From CAYPNF01 sp964411985 (GTDB lineage: Bacteria > Verrucomicrobiota > Verrucomicrobiia > Limisphaerales > J093): DNA of 64,000 nt. The stretch is taken from positions 1 to 64,000 of the forward strand of contig CAYPNF010000047.1 in assembly GCA_964411985.1 (NCBI GenBank), in the 5' to 3' direction. A program made the position numbers and the translations under genes. Below, in pieces: positions 53,707 to 62,091 of this stretch (the first letter of the stretch is position 1; every line of letters begins with the position of its first letter). The notes below the pieces were generated by a model. That model did not search any database, had not been told where the DNA came from, and saw only the letters and a list, made by a program, of their open reading frames with translations.

Positions 53707-55100
53707 GTCGGTGCGTCGTTATCAATGTGGTGGGGCTGTGCGAGGCACTACTAGGGGAGCATTGCCCTGCGATCATGCGGTTCCTCAGGAATGGCCAGCT
53801 CACGCGGATCGAGCCCCCCTTTCCGGCTGTCACCTGCACGGCTCAAAGCAACTACCTTACCGGGGTCACCCCGTCCCAACACGGCATCGTAGGCAATGGT
53901 TGGTACAACCGTGAGCTGGCCGAAGTTCAGTTCTGGAAGCAATCGAATCACCTGGTCCAGACTCGCAAGCTTTGGGAGGACCTGCGTCAAAACCAGCCTG
54001 GATTCACCTGCGCGAACACATTCTGGTGGTACAACATGTACTCCACCGTAGATTGGAGCATCACCCCTCGGCCGATGTATCCTGCGGACGGACGGAAGGT
54101 CTTTGACATTTACACCTGGCCAGGTTCGATCCGCCACGACATCAAGAGTGATCTAGGGGAGTTTCCGTTCCCTTCCTTCTGGGGACCCGCCGCCGGCCTC
54201 GACACTCCCCAGGGAAAGGCGGACGCCGTGTCTCGCTGGATCGCAGAAGCAGCCAAGTGGATCGAAGAACGTCACCGACCCGACCTCCACCTTGTGTACC
54301 TGCCGCACCTGGACTACAACCTCCAGCGATACGGGCCCAACGATCCGAGAATCCACGTCAGTATCCGGGAGATTGATGAGATCGTGGGCCAGCTCCTCTC
54401 CTATTTCAACGGCAGATCGGTGGAGGTGGTCCTCCTTTCCGAGTACGGGATTGTGGCCGTAGACAAGCCTGTTCATCTCAACCGCCTCTTCCGCCAGCAT
54501 GGCTGGATCGCCATTCGGGAGGAGCTGGGTCTGGAAATCCTTGACTGCGGAGCAAGCGCGGCCTTTGCCGTGGCAGACCACCAAATTGCACACATCTACG
54601 TGAAGGACCCTGGGTTACTGCTCCGGGTTCGCGAGGTCCTGGAAAAGGCCCAGGGGGTCTCCGCCGTGCTGGACGCTTCCGCCAAGCGTGGTCTCGGTTT
54701 GGATCACCCTAGGGCAGGCGACTTGGTTGCCGTCGCGGAGCCCAACGCCTGGTTCACCTACTACTACTGGGAGAACGATCGACTGGCCCCGGATTTTGCC
54801 AGAACCGTGGATATCCATCGCAAGCCGGGCTACGACCCAGTGGAACTGTTCCTTGACCCAGCGCTGCGGTCACCGAAAGCCCGAATCGCTCTCCGGCTGC
54901 TTCAGAAGAAACTCGGCTTCCGGATGCTCATGGATGTAGTTCCTCTGGACGCTTCGATGGTTCGAGGCTCCCACGGATGCCGCCCGACCGACCCAACCTT
55001 CCATCCCCTTCTCATCACTGGTTCCGGACTTCGACCCGCACTTCCGGAGACAGACTCCGCGAGCGTTTACACCATCCTTCGCAACTTACTCGTAACGTGA
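53703..55100 (+). CDS. eboF: EboF-like alkaline phosphatase superfamily protein
   Basis: A 465-residue protein beginning at GTG 53703 (CVVINVVGLCEALLGEHCP). It has the nucleotide pyrophosphatase/phosphodiesterase core: the nucleophile segment TCTAQSNYLTGVTPSQHGIV, GNGWYNRELAEVQFWKQSN, LFDxN-like VYLPHLDYNLQRYGPND, LLSEYGI and a final GSHGCRPTDP. This matches the phosphodiesterase-like protein that closes ebo clusters; FWWYNMYS and TPRPMYPADGRK are typical of it. No signal peptide, so cytosolic. It is coupled to the EboD-like gene. Substrate unknown. Confidence 0.75.
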   Translation: MSRCVVINVVGLCEALLGEHCPAIMRFLRNGQLTRIEPPFPAVTCTAQSNYLTGVTPSQHGIVGNGWYNRELAEVQFWKQSNHLVQTRKLWEDLRQNQPGFTCANTFWWYNMYSTVDWSITPRPMYPADGRKVFDIYTWPGSIRHDIKSDLGEFPFPSFWGPAAGLDTPQGKADAVSRWIAEAAKWIEERHRPDLHLVYLPHLDYNLQRYGPNDPRIHVSIREIDEIVGQLLSYFNGRSVEVVLLSEYGIVAVDKPVHLNRLFRQHGWIAIREELGLEILDCGASAAFAVADHQIAHIYVKDPGLLLRVREVLEKAQGVSAVLDASAKRGLGLDHPRAGDLVAVAEPNAWFTYYYWENDRLAPDFARTVDIHRKPGYDPVELFLDPALRSPKARIALRLLQKKLGFRMLMDVVPLDASMVRGSHGCRPTDPTFHPLLITGSGLRPALPETDSASVYTILRNLLVT

Positions 55101-55143
55101 GATACCTTTCAGCTCGGAAGCCATGACCCGGAACCCTCGTGTA

Positions 55144-55177
55144 TAAAAAGAAGAAGGGCAGAACCCAAGTTCTGCCC
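55144..55177 (-). terminator. Rho-independent terminator on the minus strand
   Basis: GGGCAGAAC and GTTCTGCCC form a perfect 9-bp stem with loop TTGG on the minus strand, followed by TTCTTCTTTTTA. It lies about 50 nt after the stop of the 66-residue gene. Confidence 0.75.
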
Positions 55178-55228
55178 AAGTTAGAGAGAGAGACAAAAAA
55201 CGTAACAAAACACGAAACCTGCTACCGA

Positions 55229-55429
55229 CTACACTGCGCCGACAAGAACAGCATTGCCGCGGTGGGCTCGAGCGGGGGCTCCGACTCGCGCCATGCTGAC
55301 GAAGGGCATTTCCTGGTCTGCAGATTCGGGAAGGGGCATCTTCCTGCTGGCAGCCTTGGCAAGAGCCAGGCAAATCACCAGAGCGATCACCATCCAGATT
55401 CCTGCAGCCATGATCAGCATCGTCGTCAT
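55229..55429 (-). CDS. Small membrane protein (66 aa)
   Basis: A 66-residue protein with one strong N-terminal membrane helix (MLIMAAGIWMVIALVICLAL) followed by AKAASRKMP, a basic patch that would stay in the cytoplasm, and a 35-residue tail without clear structure. It is followed by a minus-strand terminator at 55144-55177, which supports a real transcript. No family is recognised. It sits alone between the EboF-like gene and the FG-GAP gene. Confidence 0.5.
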   Translation of the reverse strand: MTTMLIMAAGIWMVIALVICLALAKAASRKMPLPESADQEMPFVSMARVGAPARAHRGNAVLVGAV

Positions 55430-55649
55430 GGTTTTTCATAAAGCATCGGCCATGCCAGCACTCTCGGCCGCCGTGGTCATCAGGGTAACTTCACCCAAAA
55501 TACAAATATGATTGGAATAGTCGAGAATCTCTAAAACCGTAAGTACCCTCGGGGGTCACCAAAGTGGTTAGAACCATAAGTGATTTATAATAAGTTTTTT
55601 ACACACACGCTACTCCTGTGTTTTTTCCGTTTTTCGCGGAGCATCAGCT

Positions 55650-55696
55650 AGAAAAGAAAAGGGATGCAGCACCTCGAAAAACGGTGACTGCATCCC
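55650..55696 (-). terminator. Second, strong terminator behind the FG-GAP gene
   Basis: On the minus strand GGGATGCAG pairs with CTGCATCCC, extended inward by CACC/GGTG, and is followed by TTTTCTTTTC. Confidence 0.8.
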
Positions 55697-55749
55697 TAAC
55701 AAAGCCCAGGCCAAGGCCTGAGTCTCCCAAAACTGTCCTGCCCGTAGGC

Positions 55750-55785
55750 AAAAAAAGTGTCTAGAATGCCTAGAAGCGAGACACT
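55750..55785 (-). terminator. First terminator behind the FG-GAP gene
   Basis: On the minus strand AGTGTCT pairs with AGACACT and is followed directly by seven T. It starts 8 nt after the FG-GAP stop codon. Confidence 0.7.
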
Positions 55786-55792
55786 CCAGCAC

Positions 55793-57058
55793 CTATTCCT
55801 GAAGGAAGACGAAGCACCCTTTCTTGTTGCCAACCACCACGTCCATCCGTCCGTCGCCGTTGACGTCGATGGGGGTCACCTGCGTCCCTACCCCAGAATC
55901 GCTATCAATCAGGTGAGGAACGAAGTCCACGGATTTGTCGGCGTTGCGAACCAACTGGAACCAGTAGAGAACCGCAGGAGCGTTGGGTTCAACATCTCCT
56001 TGGGGACCATGAGCCCAGAAGCGCTTGCCGGTAACCATGTCCATAAGCCCGTCGCGGTTCATATCTACCAACTCGATGGCATGAGGCTGGGAGAATTTCA
56101 CCCCATGCCGAGTCTCGTTCGCTTCCTTACCCATGATCAGATGCTTCTTGAAGGTGATCTGTCCATTCTCCTTGGAGTTCTCCCACCAGACCAACCCATA
56201 GCCATGGGGTGCGAGTGTCGTTAGCACGTCCTGGTCTCCGTCGCCATCCACGTCATGTCCCCACATCTGACAGGCTCCGTCCGTCGTGAAGGCAAACGGA
56301 TGTACCTTCCAGACCGGGTCGCCTTCCAGGCTGCCGGGCTGCTCCCACCACCCGTCCTTGTCCAGGATATCCATCTTCCCGTCACCGTTGATGTCACCAA
56401 TCCCAATGCCGTGGCTGAAACGCTGCCACTCGCCCTTGGGGGAAATGTTGTGCACTTTCCAGGGTTTTGTAGGCTCTGCCGGATTGAGGGTCGCGAAGAT
56501 GATGTGCCCCTTGGAATTGCAGAGAATATCAGGAACCTTGTCCCCGTTCACATCCACGAACATGGGGGATTCGTTGTCGGTGACGTCGATGGCCACGTGA
56601 CGCTGCCAATGACCCTCTCGGCCTTTGGGATTCTCATACCAAAAAGTCTCCTCGCCCGGAAACCCGTAGACCAGGATGTCATCCCACCCGTCTTTGTTGA
56701 AATCGCCGGTGTAGGTCAGAAAGTTCCGGGAGTAGGCGTTATTGACACCCAACGCGCCCTCGAACCCAGGGATGGTTTCGGTGGAACCATCGGGCTTCTT
56801 GAGCTGAAAGCTGTTCGTCGCCGGGGAATACTCCTGGCGAATCTTGAAGTCAGGGCCTTTCCACCAGAAAGGGCCATAGACGATGTCTTTCTTGCCGTCA
56901 TGGTTGAAGTCGGCAGCGTGGGCACCCTCGGCCCAGAACTGAGGGGTCACCTGGATCTTCTTGAACTTGGGGGCGGATGGTTCAGCAGAGTTGCCGGTGA
57001 TGGCAGCAAGGCTGGCGGCCGTTGCGAGCAGGACTATAGAGTTCTTGGTCATCCCCAA
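55793..57058 (-). CDS. Secreted FG-GAP/VCBS repeat protein
   Basis: A 421-residue protein with a signal peptide (SIVLLATAASLAAITGNSAE). Seven calcium-binding FG-GAP blades are visible from their D-x-N/D-x-D-G motifs: DFNHDGKKDI, DFNKDGWDDI, DVNGDKVPDI, DINGDGKMDI, DVDGDGDQDV, DMNRDGLMDM and DVNGDGRMDV. Seven blades make a complete integrin-alpha-type beta-propeller. Family members bind ligands or carbohydrates outside the cell. A second in-frame ATG two codons in is an alternative start. Two terminators follow the gene. Confidence 0.88.
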   Translation of the reverse strand: MGMTKNSIVLLATAASLAAITGNSAEPSAPKFKKIQVTPQFWAEGAHAADFNHDGKKDIVYGPFWWKGPDFKIRQEYSPATNSFQLKKPDGSTETIPGFEGALGVNNAYSRNFLTYTGDFNKDGWDDILVYGFPGEETFWYENPKGREGHWQRHVAIDVTDNESPMFVDVNGDKVPDILCNSKGHIIFATLNPAEPTKPWKVHNISPKGEWQRFSHGIGIGDINGDGKMDILDKDGWWEQPGSLEGDPVWKVHPFAFTTDGACQMWGHDVDGDGDQDVLTTLAPHGYGLVWWENSKENGQITFKKHLIMGKEANETRHGVKFSQPHAIELVDMNRDGLMDMVTGKRFWAHGPQGDVEPNAPAVLYWFQLVRNADKSVDFVPHLIDSDSGVGTQVTPIDVNGDGRMDVVVGNKKGCFVFLQE

Positions 57059-57129
57059 TCTCTTACAGGCTTACAGAGGATGGTCAAGCATCCCCTTGAG
57101 ATCTCCAGGCCACAGGACCAACAAACCCA

Positions 57130-59175
57130 TCAGGGATAGACGGCGCGGTAGGAGCGATTGGTGGAGATCAAGGGATAGGAGTCGATGAATTCCACCAGTC
57201 CGTTGGTGTCCGCAGCCTTGGAAAGCAGCGTTTGCCAGATCGCCAAGTCCCAAGACCCTTGGATGCGATAGGTGACTTGCGGGATCCCCTTGAGCAGGAT
57301 TCGAACCTGGTTGGTTGCCGACTTCTTCTCGATACTCAGACTTTCAGGGTTGGCCAGGAAATCCAGGTTGGTGGGCCCCGTGCCGACCTGAGATGCCGAA
57401 AGATTGTACTTGTCCGGCGTAAAGCCCGATCCGGATTGGGCCACGAGTACCTGTACCGATATCACCGCAGGCATCGTGATGGAGTAGTGGCCAGAAGCGT
57501 CCGTGGTCGCAGTGAGCACAACCCCGCCATCGCGGGTCGCAACCACAGGCACGCCCGCATACCCCGCGCCTCCGCGGTAAACCCGACCTCCGATCACCAG
57601 GGTCTGCGCCACTTCATGTGCGCCAATGTCCGGGGCAGCACCCTGAGGTCGGAAAATCCCGCGTTGGTCGGTTTCGACCCCAGCCACTACGGCACCCGCA
57701 TCGATGGCGGGACTCTCGGGCAACAAGCCCAAAGTGTCTGTGGCTCCTCCCCCGTTGGAGAGGGGAGTTAGTTTTGCGTCAAGGCCGTTTCGGCTGCTGG
57801 AGTGGATCAATTGAAGGAAATAGTCGCTGCAGAGGTTCGCCCCGGCATCGGTGACTTCGCCCATCAGGGACGGCCAGTCATCGACACTGGAAAGGATCGT
57901 GTTGTTCACGTCCACGGAACCATTGACCGAGTAAATCAGGCTGCCCTGCGACCATCCATCCGGCCCTTCCTCACCGGGATTCAGCCCGTCACCGGCCCCA
58001 CCGCGAAGGCCTCCTGCGACCGAGTTCGTGGCCAGAGTGGCGAAGACAATCGAACCTGAATCCAGCACATACAAACCTCCTCCCAAAGCATGCCCTCCAG
58101 GGCCACCGTCTCCCCCAATCCATCGACCTGATCCTCCTGCCCCTGCGTCTCCGCCATAGGCCGCGCTGCCGTACACAGTGGAGTTGGTAAGGTAAAGAGT
58201 AGCACAGGCAATGGCGCCTCCGAATGCCGAACCACCGCGAGGACCGTGCCTGCCTGCCTGGCTTGGCTCGACTCCCGCCAGTCTACCAGCGCCTCCGGCT
58301 ACGGAATTGGTCACAAACGCCGAGCCAACCACCTCAACACGCCCCGCCGAGTAAATCGCGCCCCCAGTGGCATCCCCGCCGAACCCACCGTGCCCTGGGA
58401 AGCTGTCGAATACACCGCTGCCATTGGTCCCTCCATACCCACCATCACCGCCAATGACCGAGTTGGCGTAGAAGGCGCATGCCGCAACCCGCACCAGTCC
58501 TTGACTCCAAATCGCACCACCGAAAGCGAAACCTCCTGCACCCCCATCTCCCCCGTCACCACCTTGGAATTCACCATCCCCCCCGTTACCACCATTGCCA
58601 CCGATGCCGGCCCGGGCAGTGTTGGTCATGAAGCTGCACTGGCTGAGGGTTACATCGCCGGTGCTGTAAATGGCACCCCCTAGTGCCGCTAAACCGCTGT
58701 CACCATTCCCTCCCCTATCTCCGATACCATCGTCATCAGCCCCTTGGTATCCGGAAACACCGTCCGTCCCTTTAGCACTGTTCCCTTGAAATAGACAGTT
58801 GGTGGCAACCACCGTCCCCTCGCTATAGATTGCCCCACCATTCGTGCCCTTCCCTCCCGCCAAGCTGATCCCGACCAAAGTCAGCTTAATACCCTGCTTG
58901 ACCACGAAGATGCGGGAAGCCCCCCCGCCACTCAGAAGAACCTTCTGCCCCGTAGCATCCACCGTCGTGTCCGCCACGATCTGGTAAGGCGTAGTGACGG
59001 TGTTCGTACCGCTGACGCGGAACAGCACCAACCCGCCCCCCGCCATGGCTGCAGCGATGTTCTGGGGAGTAAAAACGTTGATGATCCCCCCCGCATGGAC
59101 AGCCGCAAAACTCGCTACTACCGTGAGGCAGAGGCATATCCTCAACAAAACGAACTGGCGGCATGTGATCCACAT
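57130..59175 (-). CDS. Secreted glycine-rich right-handed beta-helix protein
   Basis: A 681-residue protein with a signal peptide (LLRICLCLTVVASFAAVHAG). From about 60 to 470 it consists of polymorphic-outer-membrane or pectate-lyase-like helix turns, with repeated GGAIYS, TNCLFQGNSA and SQCSFMTNTA motifs separated by glycine/aspartate-rich loops. AIDAG...RG.FRPQGAAPDIGAHE at about 500-525 is the choice-of-anchor Q motif. A carboxypeptidase-regulatory-like domain (VVATRDGGVVLTATTDASG) follows, then a final module W...YRAVYP. It is probably a surface structural or adhesive protein. It lies 72 nt after the parvulin gene on the same strand. Confidence 0.82.
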   Translation of the reverse strand: MWITCRQFVLLRICLCLTVVASFAAVHAGGIINVFTPQNIAAAMAGGGLVLFRVSGTNTVTTPYQIVADTTVDATGQKVLLSGGGASRIFVVKQGIKLTLVGISLAGGKGTNGGAIYSEGTVVATNCLFQGNSAKGTDGVSGYQGADDDGIGDRGGNGDSGLAALGGAIYSTGDVTLSQCSFMTNTARAGIGGNGGNGGDGEFQGGDGGDGGAGGFAFGGAIWSQGLVRVAACAFYANSVIGGDGGYGGTNGSGVFDSFPGHGGFGGDATGGAIYSAGRVEVVGSAFVTNSVAGGAGRLAGVEPSQAGRHGPRGGSAFGGAIACATLYLTNSTVYGSAAYGGDAGAGGSGRWIGGDGGPGGHALGGGLYVLDSGSIVFATLATNSVAGGLRGGAGDGLNPGEEGPDGWSQGSLIYSVNGSVDVNNTILSSVDDWPSLMGEVTDAGANLCSDYFLQLIHSSSRNGLDAKLTPLSNGGGATDTLGLLPESPAIDAGAVVAGVETDQRGIFRPQGAAPDIGAHEVAQTLVIGGRVYRGGAGYAGVPVVATRDGGVVLTATTDASGHYSITMPAVISVQVLVAQSGSGFTPDKYNLSASQVGTGPTNLDFLANPESLSIEKKSATNQVRILLKGIPQVTYRIQGSWDLAIWQTLLSKAADTNGLVEFIDSYPLISTNRSYRAVYP

Positions 59176-59247
59176 ATCCTGCTGTGGAAATGCAACACCT
59201 GAAACGCGAAAGAGTTGCGCTTCCGTTACGCAAACCAGCCCCTGGCT

Positions 59248-60381
59248 CTACCGATCCAGAGGAGTCACCACTTCCACCTGGTACTCCTTCTTGATCTTCT
59301 CACCGAATGCCGGGACTCTGCGAAGAGTCTCTTGGTTCAGCAGCGCTTCTTTGAGGTCTTTCTCCAGTTTAGCCAGAGGCGGTCGGCCCGCCGGAGTTCG
59401 CTCCAGGACCTTTACGATATGCAAACCGTAGGAAGTGGCCACAATATCGCTGATCTGGTTGACTCCCATCGAGAAAATGGCGGACCGCAGCTCCGGGGCC
59501 AAATTCGCCTGGGCCGCTACTTCATACTCGCCCTTGGTCGTCTTGGCCTCGGGATCTTCGGAGGCTTCCAGAACTACCTTAGTGAAGTCCTCCCCTCCTT
59601 TGACTCGAGCCAGGAGCTTCTCGACCCGCTGGCGCTTTTCGAGCAACGGTTTGTCCGAAAGCGGCTCTTTGGTAAGCAAATCGATCGTGTAAACCAGGAT
59701 ATGCTGAGCACGCACGGTCTCGGGACGAATCATCCGCTTCTTGTTTCGCTCCAGCAATTCCTCCAACTTCAGCTTCCCATCGCGGTAGAAGATGGAATCA
59801 GGCTGCTCCTTTGCCAACTTGTCCACCACTCCTTGCAGCTCGCGAGCCTCAAAATCAATCCCCTTTTCGTAGAAATCCTGAACCTGCTCAGGAGTCACTG
59901 TGATCTGACTCTTGATCTCGCGATCGATAACAATATCAACTAATTTGTCCTCCAGCGCTTTGCGCTCGAACTCTTCCATCGTCATCCCCAACACGAGCAA
60001 TCGCCGCTTCATGGTGGCTTCCCCGTTAGCCCGGGCCTTTTCGGCGGCGATCATCTTGTCTGCCTCCTCCTTCGCTTTGGCTTTGTCGGCAGGGGAAGCC
60101 ATCTGCACGATGATCCGGGTGAGGACCAACCGGTTCAGAGTATTGGTCTCAAGCTCGCGGACTCGGCTGGGAGGAAGGTTCTGTCCCTGGGCAGCCAGAG
60201 TGGCCTGCAGGGCGGTCACCGAGGCTTCCAATTCACTCCGCTTTACCTCGAATCCCTTTCCTTTCATAAGAACCGGGTCCTCGAAAAGCTGTATTTGGCT
60301 GGAAGCCGCAGCACCGCAGGCAGGCAGCGCCGCAGCCGACAGGAGGCAAACAAACAAGAGGAAAAGGGACTTGGTACTCAT
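59248..60381 (-). CDS. PpiC/SurA-type peptidyl-prolyl isomerase lipoprotein
   Basis: A 377-residue protein with a lipoprotein signal: LPAC, with C22 as the lipidation site. The N-terminal part is SurA-like and helical (about 45-215). The parvulin rotamase domain lies at about 225-345 (RAQHILVYTIDLLT, VEKLLARVKGGEDFTKVV, SYGLHIVKVLERTPAGRPPL). It should help outer-membrane proteins fold in the periplasm; the many secreted repeat proteins nearby are plausible clients. It starts 12 nt after serA, so it is probably in the same transcript. Confidence 0.88.
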   Translation of the reverse strand: MSTKSLFLLFVCLLSAAALPACGAAASSQIQLFEDPVLMKGKGFEVKRSELEASVTALQATLAAQGQNLPPSRVRELETNTLNRLVLTRIIVQMASPADKAKAKEEADKMIAAEKARANGEATMKRRLLVLGMTMEEFERKALEDKLVDIVIDREIKSQITVTPEQVQDFYEKGIDFEARELQGVVDKLAKEQPDSIFYRDGKLKLEELLERNKKRMIRPETVRAQHILVYTIDLLTKEPLSDKPLLEKRQRVEKLLARVKGGEDFTKVVLEASEDPEAKTTKGEYEVAAQANLAPELRSAIFSMGVNQISDIVATSYGLHIVKVLERTPAGRPPLAKLEKDLKEALLNQETLRRVPAFGEKIKKEYQVEVVTPLDR

Positions 60382-60393
60382 GAAAAAGAGAGG

Positions 60394-61983
60394 CTAAAGC
60401 TTGACGACACGAATGTTGGTGATGTCTGGATCACGCGAAAGTTCCTCCACCAGCGCGGCAGGGGGAACGCTATCGAGATTCAGCACTGTAAGGGCTTGTC
60501 CACCAGCTTCTTCACGGTTCAAAGTCATGCTGGCGATGTTGACGTTGTGCTTGCCCATCAAGGAACCCAAATAACCGACGATGCCGGGCCGGTCTTTGTT
60601 GTTCATCAGGAAGATGATGCCCTCGGGGATAATCTCCACGGGTTGACTATTGATGCGAACGATACGCGGAAGATTGTGTGAGCTAAAAAAGGTGCCGCCC
60701 ACGGAACTCTTCTGGGTACCGGAGAACACGGCCACATGCATCCACTCGTTGAAATCAGTCTCTTCGTTGGACTTGACTTCTTCGACTAAGATTCCCAGCT
60801 GCGTAGCCATGCTGCGGACGTTGACCTGGTTCACCTCAGCTCCGCCTGCTTTCTCGAGGAAGCCCTTCAAAACCGCACGGGTGATGGGGTCGGTCGGTAC
60901 TTCCGTTGCCTTGCCACCGTAGGTAATGACCAACCGATCGTTGCGCTTGGGAGCCAGTTGTCCCACCAGTTCGCCCAGCTTCACGCCAAGATTCAGGTAG
61001 GGCTTGACCACGTTGTAGGTGCTGATGTCCATGTTGGGCAGGTTCACCGCATTCCGAACCGTGCCGTGCAGAAGGAATTCCGTGATGGTCTCGGCCACTT
61101 CGATACCGACATTGTCCTGCGCCTCGTCGGTGCTGGCTCCCAAATGGGGGGTCATGATCACTTGGGGCAAAGCGCGAAGAGGTGAGTCTTTGGGAAGAGG
61201 TTCTGTCTCATAGACATCCAAAGCAGCTCCGCCTACTTTTCCACTTTGAACTGCGGCGAGGAGATCCCCCTCGTGCACGATCCCGCCACGGGCACAGTTG
61301 ATGATGCGTACGCCCTGCTTCATCTTCGCGAACGCCGCAGCGTTAACCATGCCTCGGGTCTCATCGCTCATCGGCATGTGAACCGTCAGGAAATCCACAG
61401 AGGCATAAATCTCGTCAAGCTCTGCCATCTCGACCTGCATCGCCTTGGCTCGGGTCAGGGAAAGGTACGGATCATAGGCGAGCACCCGCATGCCAAAGGT
61501 AATGGCTCGACGCGCCACTTCTCCACCGATTCGGCCCAAGCCTAAGATGCCCAAGGTCTTGTTGTACAATTCGACACCGCTAAAGGCCTTCCGATTCCAT
61601 TCACCTGCCTTCATCGAAGCATGTGCCTGGGGGATTTTCCTCGCCAGAGCCATCATCATCGAGAAGGTCAGTTCCGCAGTCGAAATGGTATTCCCGCTGG
61701 GGGTATTCATCACCACTACGCCTCGTTGGGTGGCAGCATCAACATCGACATTATCCACCCCAACCCCAGCGCGCCCAACCACTTTGAGTAATGGCGCAGC
61801 CTCCATCACCGCCCGCGTCACTTTCGTTTCCGAACGCACCACCAGGGCGACAGCATCCTTCGCTATCGGTATCAACTCAGATTCCGGAAGCCGCTTATCA
61901 AGCACCACGACTTCAAACTCAGAGCGCTGCCGGAGGACAGCGATACCCTTAGGCGACACTGGATCACAGACGATGATTTTCAT
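60394..61983 (-). CDS. serA: D-3-phosphoglycerate dehydrogenase
   Basis: A 529-residue protein; ATG 61983 gives the family start MKIIVCDPVSPKGIAVL, although the frame runs further up. The catalytic and NAD domains show VGRAGVGVDNVDVDAA, LGILGLGRIGGEVARRA, NCARGGIVHEGDL and VIMTPHLGASTDEAQDNV with the catalytic histidine. An intervening allosteric domain (about 320-450) and a C-terminal ACT domain (IIFLMNNKDRPGIVGYLG) complete the long form of the enzyme. It begins serine synthesis and is probably inhibited by serine through the ACT domain. Confidence 0.95.
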   Translation of the reverse strand: MKIIVCDPVSPKGIAVLRQRSEFEVVVLDKRLPESELIPIAKDAVALVVRSETKVTRAVMEAAPLLKVVGRAGVGVDNVDVDAATQRGVVVMNTPSGNTISTAELTFSMMMALARKIPQAHASMKAGEWNRKAFSGVELYNKTLGILGLGRIGGEVARRAITFGMRVLAYDPYLSLTRAKAMQVEMAELDEIYASVDFLTVHMPMSDETRGMVNAAAFAKMKQGVRIINCARGGIVHEGDLLAAVQSGKVGGAALDVYETEPLPKDSPLRALPQVIMTPHLGASTDEAQDNVGIEVAETITEFLLHGTVRNAVNLPNMDISTYNVVKPYLNLGVKLGELVGQLAPKRNDRLVITYGGKATEVPTDPITRAVLKGFLEKAGGAEVNQVNVRSMATQLGILVEEVKSNEETDFNEWMHVAVFSGTQKSSVGGTFFSSHNLPRIVRINSQPVEIIPEGIIFLMNNKDRPGIVGYLGSLMGKHNVNIASMTLNREEAGGQALTVLNLDSVPPAALVEELSRDPDITNIRVVKL

Positions 61984-62091
61984 AATTCGAGTTGACCTAA
62001 TAATCCGAAACCGAGGCGGAAGTCTATGGAATCCACCGCAGATGGTCAATGGAATGGAGCGGGTAATTCCCGGGACAAAAGGCTCAGGTTC

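Larger units (their letters stand above)
55430..55792. other. Intergenic region with tandem minus-strand terminators
   Basis: About 360 nt with no protein gene. The part from 55490 to 55660 is AT-rich and would contain the promoter of the 66-residue gene. The part from 55650 to 55785 holds two minus-strand terminators serving the FG-GAP gene. Confidence 0.5.
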
